In this document: piece after piece, positions 32,720 to 40,886 of the stretch
Position numbering within the stretch: the stretch's first letter is position 1
Layout: each line of letters begins with the position of its first letter
From: Azospira restricta
Lineage (GTDB): Bacteria > Pseudomonadota > Gammaproteobacteria > Burkholderiales > Rhodocyclaceae
Assembly: GCF_016858125.1 (NCBI RefSeq)
Contig: NZ_CP064781.1
Location: forward strand, 1,807,501 to 1,871,500
Reading direction: 5' to 3'
DNA length: 64,000 nt
Program-made: the position numbers and the translations under genes
The notes under the pieces: generated by a model
What the model was told of the DNA's origin: nothing
The model's database searches: none
Seen by the model: the letters and a program-made list of their open reading frames with translations, nothing else

Positions 32720-33412
32720 TCAGGGCGCGATCTCGATGATGCCGCCGGGGCGCGCGATGCCGCTGACCGTCTGCCCGCTGGCCGTGCGGGCGCGGGCGAC
32801 CTGGCCGTCGGCGGCGTTGTTGAGCGCCTTGCCTTCGTTGCTGACGGCGAAGCCGGGGCCCTTCGAGATCAGGCGCACGTCCTGCCCCTGCTGGACGACG
32901 AAGGGCGCGATCAGCATGTCGCTGCGCAGCGGCTGGCCGCCGCCGAGGCCGTTCTTCAGGGTCTTGCCGACCGCCTGCTCGCGCTCGGTGAGGATGCCCG
33001 TCGGCAGCGCCGTCAGGTCGCCGCTGCGCAGCGCGAGGTCGCCGGCGTCGAGCGGCTGGCCGGGGTTGAGGGCGCGGGCGGTGACCACGTAGTTGCCGCT
33101 GACGCGGACCTGAACCGGCACGTAGACCGTCCAGCTGGCCGGGCCGAGGCAGCGCACGCCGACCGTCGCCTTGCCCCACAGCCGCGTGCCCGGCGGCGTA
33201 AACGGCTCGTGCGCGGAGCAGGGCGCGAGCTGGGTGCGTGGGTCGAGCTGGCCGACGCTGACGTCCACCTTGCCGGGCAGGCCCCGCGTCTGTGTCTGCA
33301 GGTACTGCTCGACGGTGGCGGCGAGCAGTTCGCGCGCTGTCGCCGGCGGGCTGGTCAGCGTCGCCGTGGCGGCGAGCAGCGCGGCGGCGATGAGGAGGCG
33401 GGGTCCGTTCAT
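32720..33412 (-). CDS. flgA: FlgA, chaperone for flagellar P-ring assembly
   Basis: FlgA is a periplasmic protein that helps FlgI form the P ring. The start at 33412 gives the signal peptide MNGPRLLIAAALLAATATL (cleavage after ATA); the longer open frame would lack one. The mature part has the SAF domain region (LNPGQPLDAGDLALRSGDLT, LPTGILTEREQAVGKTLKN) and a C-terminal part ending ARPGGIIEIAP. At about 230 residues it is of normal size. It is divergent from flgB, and the tandem repeats begin directly at its stop codon. Confidence 0.93.
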   Translation of the reverse strand: MNGPRLLIAAALLAATATLTSPPATARELLAATVEQYLQTQTRGLPGKVDVSVGQLDPRTQLAPCSAHEPFTPPGTRLWGKATVGVRCLGPASWTVYVPVQVRVSGNYVVTARALNPGQPLDAGDLALRSGDLTALPTGILTEREQAVGKTLKNGLGGGQPLRSDMLIAPFVVQQGQDVRLISKGPGFAVSNEGKALNNAADGQVARARTASGQTVSGIARPGGIIEIAP

Positions 33413-33526
33413 GGCCCGTATTCTGCCTGATGCGCCGCTGCCGCGGAACCGGCAGGACTCGGCAATTATTGCCGGAGCGCCGCGTCGGCAAGGCTGCCGG
33501 CAGGCCGAAACAGGGGCTGTGGACGC

Positions 33527-33543
33527 TTGGCATGCTTTTCGCT
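33527..33543 (+). promoter_or_regulatory. candidate sigma-54 promoter of the flgB operon
   Basis: TTGGCATGCTTTTCGCT matches the sigma-54 consensus YTGGCACGRNNNTTGCW at the invariant GG (-24) and GC (-12) with correct spacing, and at most other positions (mismatches at C7, R9 and T14). It lies 35 bases before the flgB ATG, leaving room for a start site and the ACGGAG ribosome site. Confidence 0.65.
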
Positions 33544-33578
33544 GTAAGGCTGGCAGCTTACGCAAACGGAGTCCCGGC

Positions 33579-33983
33579 ATGGCCACCAAACTCGACGATC
33601 TGCTGTCCTACCAGCATCAGGCGCTCAGCCTGCGTGCGCACCGGCAGCAGATCCTGGCGGCGAACATCGCCAACGCCGACACACCGAACTACAAGGCGCG
33701 CGACATCGACTTCACCGCCGCGCTGAAGAACGCGATGGCCGGCCGCAGCGATGGCCTCGAGCTGGCGCGCACCGCGCCCGGCCACCTCGCCGGCGGCGCC
33801 GGTGCCGGACCGGCACCGCTGCTCTATCGCAAGAACACGCAGTCGGCGGTCGACGGCAACACCGTCGACATGGACGTCGAGCGCTCGCAGTTCGCCGAGA
33901 ACGCGGTCCACTACGAGGCCGGCATCACCTTCATCACCGGCCGCCTGAAGACGATGCTGTCGGCCATCCAGGGTAACCAGTAA
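33579..33983 (+). CDS. flgB: flagellar proximal rod protein FlgB
   Basis: FlgB forms part of the proximal rod. The 134-residue protein shows the rod/hook N-terminal signature ILAANIANADTPNYKARDIDF and a C-terminal amphipathic helix (VHYEAGITFITGRLKTMLSA). The ATG at 33579 follows ACGGAGTCCCGGC. It is the first gene of flgBCDEFGHIJ, downstream of a sigma-54-type promoter and 2 bases before flgC. Confidence 0.96.
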   Translation: MATKLDDLLSYQHQALSLRAHRQQILAANIANADTPNYKARDIDFTAALKNAMAGRSDGLELARTAPGHLAGGAGAGPAPLLYRKNTQSAVDGNTVDMDVERSQFAENAVHYEAGITFITGRLKTMLSAIQGNQ

Positions 33984-33985
33984 TC

Positions 33986-34390
33986 ATGAGCGTCTTCAAC
34001 GTCTTCCATATCGCCGGCAGTGCGCTGACGGCGCAGGCGGCGCGCCTCAACGCGGTTGCCTCGAACATGGCCAACGCCGACAGCGTCGCCGGCGCCGACG
34101 GCAAGCCGTACCGCGCCAAGCAGGTGGTGTTCGAGGCGACGCCGATGGGCAACGCCGGCGCGCAGGGCGTGCGCGTGCGCCAGGTGGTCGAGGACGCGTC
34201 GCCGGCGCGCATGGTCTACGACCCGCGCAACCCGGCGGCGAACGAACAGGGCTATGTCGCGATGTCGAACGTGAATGCGGTCGAGGAGATGGTCAACATG
34301 ATCTCCGCGTCGCGTTCCTACCAGACCAACGCCGACGTGATGAATACCGCCAAGACGCTGCTGCTGCGCACGCTGTCGCTTGGCCAGTAA
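33986..34390 (+). CDS. flgC: flagellar proximal rod protein FlgC
   Basis: FlgC is the second proximal rod protein. The N terminus has the family signature region LNAVASNMANADSVAGADGK, and the C terminus is MSNVNAVEEMVNMISASRSY with TNADVMNTAKTLLLRTL, the paired helices that pack in the rod core. It is 134 residues, of normal size, and starts 2 bases after flgB, so the two are translated together. Confidence 0.96.
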   Translation: MSVFNVFHIAGSALTAQAARLNAVASNMANADSVAGADGKPYRAKQVVFEATPMGNAGAQGVRVRQVVEDASPARMVYDPRNPAANEQGYVAMSNVNAVEEMVNMISASRSYQTNADVMNTAKTLLLRTLSLGQ

Positions 34391-34403
34391 AAGGAGCTAG
34401 ACC

Positions 34404-35081
34404 ATGGCAACCGTGAATTCGACCACCAACTCCGGCAGCGACGTCTTCGCCGCGCTCGGCGCGAGCACGAAGAAGAGCGGCGGCAGCCAGGCGGACCAGA
34501 TCCAGGACCGCTTCCTGACGCTGCTGGTGACGCAGCTGAAGAACCAGGATCCGCTGAATCCGATGGACAACGCGCAGATGACCAGCCAGCTGGCACAGAT
34601 CAACACCATCAGCGGCATCGAGAAGCTGAACACGACGCTGAGCCAGATGCTCGGCGTCTACAACGAAGGGCAGGCGATGCAGGCGGCCGGCATGGTCGGC
34701 AAATATGTGCTGGTCGCCGGCAATTCCTTGCCGCTCGCCGGCGGCCAGGCGATCGGTGGCGCCACGCTGGCCGGCCCGGCCGACCAGGTCACGATCAGCA
34801 TCTACGATTCGGCCGGCAACCTGGTGCAGTCGCAGAAGCTCGGTGCCGCCGAGGCCGGCAACCTGAACTTCACCTGGGACGGCAAGAAGAGCGACGGCAG
34901 CAAGGCGGCGGACGGCACCTACACCTTCAAGGTCGCCGCGGTGCGCGGCAACGACAAGGTCGAGGCGAGCGCGCTGCAGCTTGGCATGGTTAATGCTGTC
35001 GTTCGCAGCAAGGACGGATTCCTCCTTGACCTCGGGCCGCAGGGCACGATGGCGTTCAAGGACGTGCAGCAGATTCTCTAA
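34404..35081 (+). CDS. flgD: flagellar hook assembly scaffold protein FlgD
   Basis: FlgD caps the growing hook and is later lost. The N-terminal half has the conserved QDRFLTLLVTQLKNQDPLNP with MDNAQMTSQLAQINTISGIE. The C-terminal half has the FlgD Ig-like and tudor-like pattern (VTISIYDSAGNLVQSQ, TFTWDGK-like NLNFTWDGKKSDGSKAADG). At 225 residues it is of family length. It is followed at once by its substrate gene flgE. Confidence 0.96.
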   Translation: MATVNSTTNSGSDVFAALGASTKKSGGSQADQIQDRFLTLLVTQLKNQDPLNPMDNAQMTSQLAQINTISGIEKLNTTLSQMLGVYNEGQAMQAAGMVGKYVLVAGNSLPLAGGQAIGGATLAGPADQVTISIYDSAGNLVQSQKLGAAEAGNLNFTWDGKKSDGSKAADGTYTFKVAAVRGNDKVEASALQLGMVNAVVRSKDGFLLDLGPQGTMAFKDVQQIL

Positions 35082-35096
35082 GGCAGGAGACAGGAC

Positions 35097-36422
35097 ATGG
35101 CATTCCAGCAAGGTTTGAGCGGCCTCAACAGTTCGTCGAAGGCGCTCGACGTGATCAGCAACAACGTCGCCAACTCCGGCACGGTCGGCTTCAAGGCCGC
35201 CGGCGCGCACTTCGGCGACGTCTATGCCGCGTCGCTGACCGGCGCCGGCGCGTCGCAGATCGGCATCGGCACCAGCCTCACCGCGGTCGTCCAGCAATTC
35301 ACGCAGGGCAACATCACCACCACCAACAACCCGCTCGATGTCTCGATCAACGGCGGCGGCTTTTTCCGGATGAGCCAGAACGGCGCGATCACCTTCACCC
35401 GCAACGGCCAGTTCCATTTGGACAAGAGCGGCTTCATCGTGAACGACGCCAACCTGCGTCTGACCGGCTACGCCGCCGACGGCTCCGGCCTGATCGTGCC
35501 GTCGACGCCGGTCGAGCTGCAGCTGTCGTCGGCCGACCAGCCGCCGGTCGCCACCGGCGCCAGCGTCGGCGCCTTCCAGGGCGTGCGCGGCAACCTCAAT
35601 CTCGACTCGCGCGAGACTGTGCCGAGCACCGCCTGGACGTCGGGGCCGGCGGTTGCGGCAGCGCCGGCGACGACGCTGTGGTCGCCGAACCCGGCGAGCT
35701 ACAACTACTCGACCGCGCTCTCGGTCTACGACACCCTCGGCAACGCGCACACGCTGACCTACTACTTCGTGAAGACGGCGACCTCCGGCCAGTGGCAGGT
35801 CTACGCCAACGTCGATGGCACCACCAACCAGACGGTCAACCTCGGCGCCGGCGCCGGCAACCCGGCGACTCTGCAGTTCAATTCGAGCGGGGTGCTGCAG
35901 ACGGCGATGCCGCTGTCGATCAGCATCGACCTCAACGGCGTCGTGCAGGCCACCGGCAGCACCAACAATGCGGGCAGTCCGCTGGCCTTCAACGTCGACT
36001 TCACCGGCAGCACGCAGTTCGGTTCGCCCTTCGGTACCAACCGCCTGGAGCAGGACGGCTACACCTCGGGTCGCCTGTCCGGCCTCACCGTCGGCGCCGA
36101 CGGTGTCATCCAGGGGCGCTACAGCAACGGCCAGGCACGCAACCTCGGGCAGATCGTCCTCGCCAACTTCACCAACCCGAACGGGTTGATCAACCTTGGC
36201 GGCAACGTCTGGTCGGAAAGCTCGGTCTCCGGCTCGCCGACGGTCGGCGCGCCGAACTCGGGCAGTCTGGGCGTATTGCAGTCGGCGGCGATCGAGGAGT
36301 CGAACGTCGACCTCACCGCCGAACTGGTCAACATGATCACGCAGCAGCGCAACTACCAGGCCAACGCGCAGTCGATCAAGACGCAGGACTCGATCATGCA
36401 GACGCTGGTCAACCTGCGCTGA
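35097..36422 (+). CDS. flgE: flagellar hook protein FlgE
   Basis: FlgE polymerises into the hook. The N-terminal rod-like part reads GLSGLNSSSKALDVISNNVA, with NSGTVGFKAAGAHFGDVYA after it. The middle (about 130-330) is the variable surface domain. The C-terminal part has SNVDLTAELVNMITQQRNYQ with ANAQSIKTQDSIMQTLVNLR, the D0 helix. At 441 residues it is of average size. It begins 15 bases after flgD with AGGAGACAGGAC as the ribosome site. Confidence 0.97.
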   Translation: MAFQQGLSGLNSSSKALDVISNNVANSGTVGFKAAGAHFGDVYAASLTGAGASQIGIGTSLTAVVQQFTQGNITTTNNPLDVSINGGGFFRMSQNGAITFTRNGQFHLDKSGFIVNDANLRLTGYAADGSGLIVPSTPVELQLSSADQPPVATGASVGAFQGVRGNLNLDSRETVPSTAWTSGPAVAAAPATTLWSPNPASYNYSTALSVYDTLGNAHTLTYYFVKTATSGQWQVYANVDGTTNQTVNLGAGAGNPATLQFNSSGVLQTAMPLSISIDLNGVVQATGSTNNAGSPLAFNVDFTGSTQFGSPFGTNRLEQDGYTSGRLSGLTVGADGVIQGRYSNGQARNLGQIVLANFTNPNGLINLGGNVWSESSVSGSPTVGAPNSGSLGVLQSAAIEESNVDLTAELVNMITQQRNYQANAQSIKTQDSIMQTLVNLR

Positions 36423-36451
36423 TCCTGAGCTAGACGACACGGGCGAGGAAC

Positions 36452-37195
36452 ATGGATCGGCTGATCTACACGGCGATGAGCGGCGCCAAGCAGGCCTTCC
36501 TGCAGCAGGCCGGCGTCGCCAACAACCTCGCCAACGCGGCGAGCACAGGCTACCGCGCGGTGGAGCACAAGTTCCGCGCGGTGCAGGTGCAGGGCGGCGA
36601 GCTGCCGACGCGCGCGTTCACGGTGAATGCCTCGGTCGCCGACACCTTCGACCAGGGGCCGCTGATGGCCACCGGCCGCCCGCTCGACGTCGCCGTGCAG
36701 GGCGCCGGCTGGATCGCCGTCGAAACCCCGGACGGCGGCGAGGCCTATACGCGCAACGGCGCGCTGCAGGTCAATGCCGCCGGCCAGCTGCAGACCGCGA
36801 ACGGCATGAACGTGCTCGGCGACGGCGGCCCGATCGCGATCCCGCCCGACAACCGCATCAGCATCGCGCCCGACGGCACGGTGTCGGTGGTGCCGCTGTT
36901 CGGCACGCCGAACAACTCCAACCCGGTCGGCCGCATCAAGCTCGTCAATCCGCCGGAGAACGAGTTGGCGCGCGGCGCCGACGGCCTGTTCCGGCTGCGC
37001 AGCGGGCAGCCCGCGGACGTCGATGCCAACGTCAAGCTGGCGCCGGCGACGCTCGAAGGCAGCAACGTGAACAGCGTCGATGCGATGGTCAACCTGATCT
37101 CGCTTTCACGCCAGTTCGAAATGCAGGTGAAGATGCTGCAGACGGCGGACGCCAACGCCCGCTCCGCGGCGCAGATCCTGACGATGAACCGATGA
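36452..37195 (+). CDS. flgF: flagellar proximal rod protein FlgF
   Basis: FlgF is a rod subunit between FlgC and FlgG. It starts MDRLIYTAMSGAKQAFLQQA, followed by VANNLANAASTGYRA, the rod signature with the FlgF-type MDRLIY opening. The C terminus is SNVNSVDAMVNLISLSRQFE with MQVKMLQTADANARSAAQIL. The 247-residue length fits. It lies 29 bases after flgE and 10 bases before flgG. Confidence 0.96.
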   Translation: MDRLIYTAMSGAKQAFLQQAGVANNLANAASTGYRAVEHKFRAVQVQGGELPTRAFTVNASVADTFDQGPLMATGRPLDVAVQGAGWIAVETPDGGEAYTRNGALQVNAAGQLQTANGMNVLGDGGPIAIPPDNRISIAPDGTVSVVPLFGTPNNSNPVGRIKLVNPPENELARGADGLFRLRSGQPADVDANVKLAPATLEGSNVNSVDAMVNLISLSRQFEMQVKMLQTADANARSAAQILTMNR

Positions 37196-37205
37196 GGAAC
37201 CCTGA

Positions 37206-37988
37206 ATGATCCGCTCCCTCTGGATCGCGCGCACCGGCCTCGATGCGCAGCAGACGCAGCTCGACGTGATCGCCAACAACCTGGCGAACGTCTCCACCAA
37301 CGGCTTCAAGCGCGGCCGCGCGGTGTTCGAGGATCTGCTCTACCAGACGCTGCGGCAGCCGGGCGCGCAGTCCTCGCAGCAGACGCAGATCCCGTCGGGC
37401 CTGCAGCTCGGCACCGGCGTGCGGCCGGTGACGACGGCGCGCATCCACACCCAGGGCAACCTGCAGCAGACCGGCAACGGCCTCGACATCGGCATCAACG
37501 GCGCCGGCTTCTTCCAGATCACGCTGCCCGACGGCACCATCGCCTACACCCGCGACGGCTCGTTCCAGAAGGACAACCAGGGGCAGATCGTCAATTCCAA
37601 CGGCTATCCGCTGCAGCCGGCGGTGACCATTCCCGCCGACGCGCTGACGCTGACGATCTCCAGCGACGGCGTGGTCAGCGTGACGCAGCCGGGCAACGCC
37701 GCGGCGACGCAGGTCGGCACCATCCAGGTGGCGACCTTCATCAACCCGGGCGGCCTGCAGAGCATCGGCGAGAACCTCTACCTGGAAACCGCCGCCAGCG
37801 GCGCGCCGACGCCGAACACGCCGGGCCTCAACGGCGCCGGCGTGCTCAACCAGTTCTACGTCGAGACCTCGAACGTGAACGTCGCCGAGGAGCTGGTGTC
37901 GATGATCCAGACGCAGCGCGCCTACGAGCTGAACTCGAAGGTGGTGTCGACCTCCGACCAGATGCTCGGCCGGCTGACGCAACTCTGA
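37206..37988 (+). CDS. flgG: flagellar distal rod protein FlgG
   Basis: FlgG makes the distal rod that crosses the outer membrane. It begins [20 protein letters not shown], then [20 protein letters not shown] and [20 protein letters not shown], the FlgG-specific region that stiffens the rod compared with the hook. It ends with the [20 protein letters not shown] helix. It is 260 residues, the standard length. A GATGAGGAACCCTGA ribosome region precedes the ATG. Confidence 0.97.
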   Translation: MIRSLWIARTGLDAQQTQLDVIANNLANVSTNGFKRGRAVFEDLLYQTLRQPGAQSSQQTQIPSGLQLGTGVRPVTTARIHTQGNLQQTGNGLDIGINGAGFFQITLPDGTIAYTRDGSFQKDNQGQIVNSNGYPLQPAVTIPADALTLTISSDGVVSVTQPGNAAATQVGTIQVATFINPGGLQSIGENLYLETAASGAPTPNTPGLNGAGVLNQFYVETSNVNVAEELVSMIQTQRAYELNSKVVSTSDQMLGRLTQL

Positions 37989-38003
37989 GGAAGGAGTCGC
38001 GTG

Positions 38004-38675
38004 ATGATCAACCGCACCCTGACTGCCCTGCTGGCGCTGCTCGCCGCCGTGCTCGCGGGCTGCCAGTCGGTGCCGCCGACCAACGTGCACCAGCCGATGA
38101 CGGCGCGGCCGACGCCGCGCGCGGAAAACCCGTATGCCAACGGCTCGATCTTCAACGCCGGCAGCGCCCGTCCGCTGTTCGAGGACCGGCGCGCGCGCTA
38201 CGTCGGCGACACGCTGACCATCTCCATCGTCGAAAATACCTCGGCCTCGACCAGCTCGAGCAGTTCGGCGAACCGGACCTCGAGCATCTCGGCCTCGGTG
38301 CCGACCATCACCGGGCTGCCCGGCCGCAACTTCCAGGGCATGGGGCTGTCGGCGGAGACCGAGAACGACTTCGCCGGCAAGGGCGCCGCCGCGGCCAAGA
38401 ACGTGTTCACCGGTGCGATCACGGTGACCGTGATCGAGGTGCTGGAGAACGGCAACCTGCTCGTCTCCGGCGAGAAGCAGGTGGCGATCGGCCACGGCCA
38501 GGAGTACATCCGCCTGTCCGGCGTCGTCAATCCGAGTTTCATCGCCGCCGACAACACCATCGCCTCGTCGCGCGTCGCCGACGCCCGCGTCGAGTACAAG
38601 GAGAGCGGCTACATCAGCGAGGCGCAGGTCATGGGCTGGCTGGCACGATTCTTCCTTAGCTTCCTGCCGTTCTGA
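38004..38675 (+). CDS. flgH: flagellar L-ring lipoprotein FlgH
   Basis: FlgH forms the outer-membrane L ring. The N terminus is a lipoprotein signal (LTALLALLAAVLAGCQS) with the lipobox LAGC. The mature protein has NPYANGSIFNAGSARPLFED, RYVGDTLTISIVENTSAS and the C-terminal DARVEYKESGYISEAQVMGW. I chose ATG 38004 rather than the GTG just before it because AAGGAG is then 7 bases away. At about 223 residues it is of normal size. Confidence 0.96.
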   Translation: MINRTLTALLALLAAVLAGCQSVPPTNVHQPMTARPTPRAENPYANGSIFNAGSARPLFEDRRARYVGDTLTISIVENTSASTSSSSSANRTSSISASVPTITGLPGRNFQGMGLSAETENDFAGKGAAAAKNVFTGAITVTVIEVLENGNLLVSGEKQVAIGHGQEYIRLSGVVNPSFIAADNTIASSRVADARVEYKESGYISEAQVMGWLARFFLSFLPF

Positions 38676-38699
38676 CAGAAATCGCGATGGAGACGGCAA

Positions 38700-39836
38700 A
38701 TGGACGGATTCGGCAGGCTGACCGGCAAAATACTTCGCCAGGCGGCAATCCTTGCCTGCGCGGCGCTCGCCGCCGCTAGCCCGTCCGCCCACGCCGAGCG
38801 GATCAAGGACCTGGCCTCGATCCAGGGCGTCCGCCAGAACCAGCTGATCGGCTACGGCCTGGTGGTCGGCCTCGACGGCAGCGGCGACCAGACGACGCAG
38901 ACCCCGTTCACCACGCAGGCGACGCTGAACATGCTGTCGCAACTCGGCGCCAACCTGCCGCTCGACAAGGCGAGCACGATCCAGCTGAAGAACGTCGCCG
39001 CGGTGGTCGTCACCGCCAGCCTGCCGGCCTTCGCCCGCCCGGGACAGGCGATCGACATCACCGTGTCGTCGATCGGCAACGCCAAGAGCCTGCGCGGCGG
39101 CACGCTGCTGATGACGCCGCTGAAGGGCGCCGACGGGCAGATCTACGCGATGGCGCAGGGCAACGTGCTGGTCGGCGGCGCCGGCGCATCCGCCGGCGGT
39201 AGCAAGGCGCAGGTCAACCATCTCTCCGCCGGCCGCATCGCCGCCGGCGCCACCGTCGAGCGCGCGGTGCCGACCTCGGTCGGCCAGGGGCCCTACGTCA
39301 GCTACGAACTGAACCAGACCGACTTCGGCACCGCCAAGCGCGTGGTCGAGGTCATCAACCGCGAGATGGGGCCGGTTGCCGAGGCGCTCGACGGCCGCCA
39401 GATCCGCGTGCTGGCGCCGGACGCGCCGGACGCCCGCGTCGCCTTCATCGGCCGCATCGAGAACCTCGAAGTGCGGCCGATGCAGACGGTGGCCAAGGTC
39501 ATCGTCAATCCGCGCACCGGCTCGGTGGTGATGAACCAGGCGGTGACCATCGACAACTGCGCGGTCGCGCACGGCAACCTTTCGGTGACGGTCAGCAGCG
39601 AGCCCGGCGTCAGCCAGCCGGCGCCGCTGTCCGGCGGGCAGACGGTGGTGACCGAGCGCGCCGACATCCAGATCCGGCAGGACGCCGGTGCGCTGATGAA
39701 CGTCAAGGCCGGCGCCAACCTCGCCGACGTGGTCAAGGCACTGAATGCGCTCGGCGCCAATCCGCAGGACCTGCTCGCCATCCTGCAGGCGATGAAGGCC
39801 GCCGGCGCGCTGCGCGCCGAGCTGGAAATCATCTGA
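38700..39836 (+). CDS. flgI: flagellar P-ring protein FlgI
   Basis: FlgI forms the periplasmic P ring. It has a signal peptide ([16 protein letters not shown], cleavage before ERIKDL). The conserved start of the mature protein, [20 protein letters not shown] with [19 protein letters not shown], follows, and near the end [20 protein letters not shown] with [14 protein letters not shown]. At 378 residues it has family length. It needs FlgA from the divergent operon for assembly. Confidence 0.97.
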   Translation: MDGFGRLTGKILRQAAILACAALAAASPSAHAERIKDLASIQGVRQNQLIGYGLVVGLDGSGDQTTQTPFTTQATLNMLSQLGANLPLDKASTIQLKNVAAVVVTASLPAFARPGQAIDITVSSIGNAKSLRGGTLLMTPLKGADGQIYAMAQGNVLVGGAGASAGGSKAQVNHLSAGRIAAGATVERAVPTSVGQGPYVSYELNQTDFGTAKRVVEVINREMGPVAEALDGRQIRVLAPDAPDARVAFIGRIENLEVRPMQTVAKVIVNPRTGSVVMNQAVTIDNCAVAHGNLSVTVSSEPGVSQPAPLSGGQTVVTERADIQIRQDAGALMNVKAGANLADVVKALNALGANPQDLLAILQAMKAAGALRAELEII

Positions 39837-39858
39837 GTCCGCCGCCGGGGTACCGCCG

Positions 39859-40815
39859 ATGAAGCCGGAAGACATCGCCAGCCAGCGCTTCGTGCTCGAC
39901 CTGAAGTCCACGCAGGACCTGCGCGCGAAGATCCAGCAGGATCCGAAGGCCGGCCTCAAGCAGGCGGCGCAGCAGTTCGAGGGCATGTTCCTGCAGATGG
40001 TGATGAAGAGCATGCGCGACGCGACGCCGTCCGACGGTCTCTTCAACAGCGATGCCACGCGCTTCTACACCAGCGTGCTCGACCAGCAGCTGGCGCAGCA
40101 GCTCGGTGCCAGCGGCCAGGTCGGCTTCGCCCGTCTGATCGAGGCCCAGCTCGGGCGCACGCTCGGCGTGACGTCCGCCGACGCCGTTCCGCAAGCGGCC
40201 GCGGTCGACGGCCTGCGCGCGTTTTCGGGGCGGGCGGCGATTCCCGCCGGGGCGATCGTCGGCGCGGAAAGAGTTGCCGGTCGCGTTGCCGGCGAGGCGG
40301 CCGCGGCTGCGGCGACCTTGCCGGTCGCGCCGGGGCCGCTGTCGCAGGGCGCCCGCGACTTCGTCAATCGCGTCTGGCCGCACGCCGTCGAGGCCAGCCG
40401 CAGCACCGGCGTGCCGGCGCATTTCCTGGTTGCGCACGCGGCGCTGGAGTCAGGCTGGGGCAAGAGCGAAATCCGCCGCGGCGACGGCTCGAGCAGCCAC
40501 AACCTGTTCGGGATCAAGGCCGGCAGGAGCTGGCAGGGCGAGTCGGTCGAGGCGGCGACCACCGAATACGTGAACGGCGTCGCCCAACCGGCGCGCGAGA
40601 AGTTCCGCGCCTACGGCTCGTACGCCGAGGCCTTCCGCGACTACGCGACCCTGCTTTCGGGCAACCCGCGCTTCGCCGGCGTGCTCGGCCAGCAGGATGG
40701 CACGGCCTTTGCACGTTCGTTGCAGCAGGCCGGTTACGCGACCGATCCGATGTACGCGGACAAGCTGTCCCGGATCATCAACGGCAGCACGCTGCGCCAG
40801 GCGCTGGTCGGCTGA
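39859..40815 (+). CDS. flgJ: FlgJ, rod cap and peptidoglycan hydrolase
   Basis: This is the two-domain form of FlgJ. Residues about 25-110 are the rod-cap domain (KQAAQQFEGMFLQMVMKSMR). An Ala-rich linker follows at about 130-165. The C-terminal glucosaminidase-type domain (about 170-318) shows VPAHFLVAHAALESGWGKSE with the catalytic glutamate in ALESGWG, then NLFGIKAG and FRAYGSYAEAFRDYATLL. It opens the cell wall for the rod. It ends the flgB-J run; a sigma-28 promoter follows for flgK. Confidence 0.96.
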   Translation: MKPEDIASQRFVLDLKSTQDLRAKIQQDPKAGLKQAAQQFEGMFLQMVMKSMRDATPSDGLFNSDATRFYTSVLDQQLAQQLGASGQVGFARLIEAQLGRTLGVTSADAVPQAAAVDGLRAFSGRAAIPAGAIVGAERVAGRVAGEAAAAAATLPVAPGPLSQGARDFVNRVWPHAVEASRSTGVPAHFLVAHAALESGWGKSEIRRGDGSSSHNLFGIKAGRSWQGESVEAATTEYVNGVAQPAREKFRAYGSYAEAFRDYATLLSGNPRFAGVLGQQDGTAFARSLQQAGYATDPMYADKLSRIINGSTLRQALVG

Positions 40816-40838
40816 GCGCCGGGACTGTTCGCTGCGGC

Positions 40839-40865
40839 TAAACAATACGGCGCGGATGCCGTTAA
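40839..40865 (+). promoter_or_regulatory. sigma-28 (FliA) promoter of flgKL
   Basis: TAAA (40839-40842), exactly 15 bases, then GCCGTTAA (40858-40865) matches TAAA-N15-GCCGATAA with a single change (A to T at the fifth -10 base). The same change is seen in the flgM promoter. The -10 box ends 21 bases before the flgK ATG. This separates flgKL, as late genes, from flgB-J. Confidence 0.8.
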
Positions 40866-40886
40866 ACATGGAAATCGAGGTCATCC

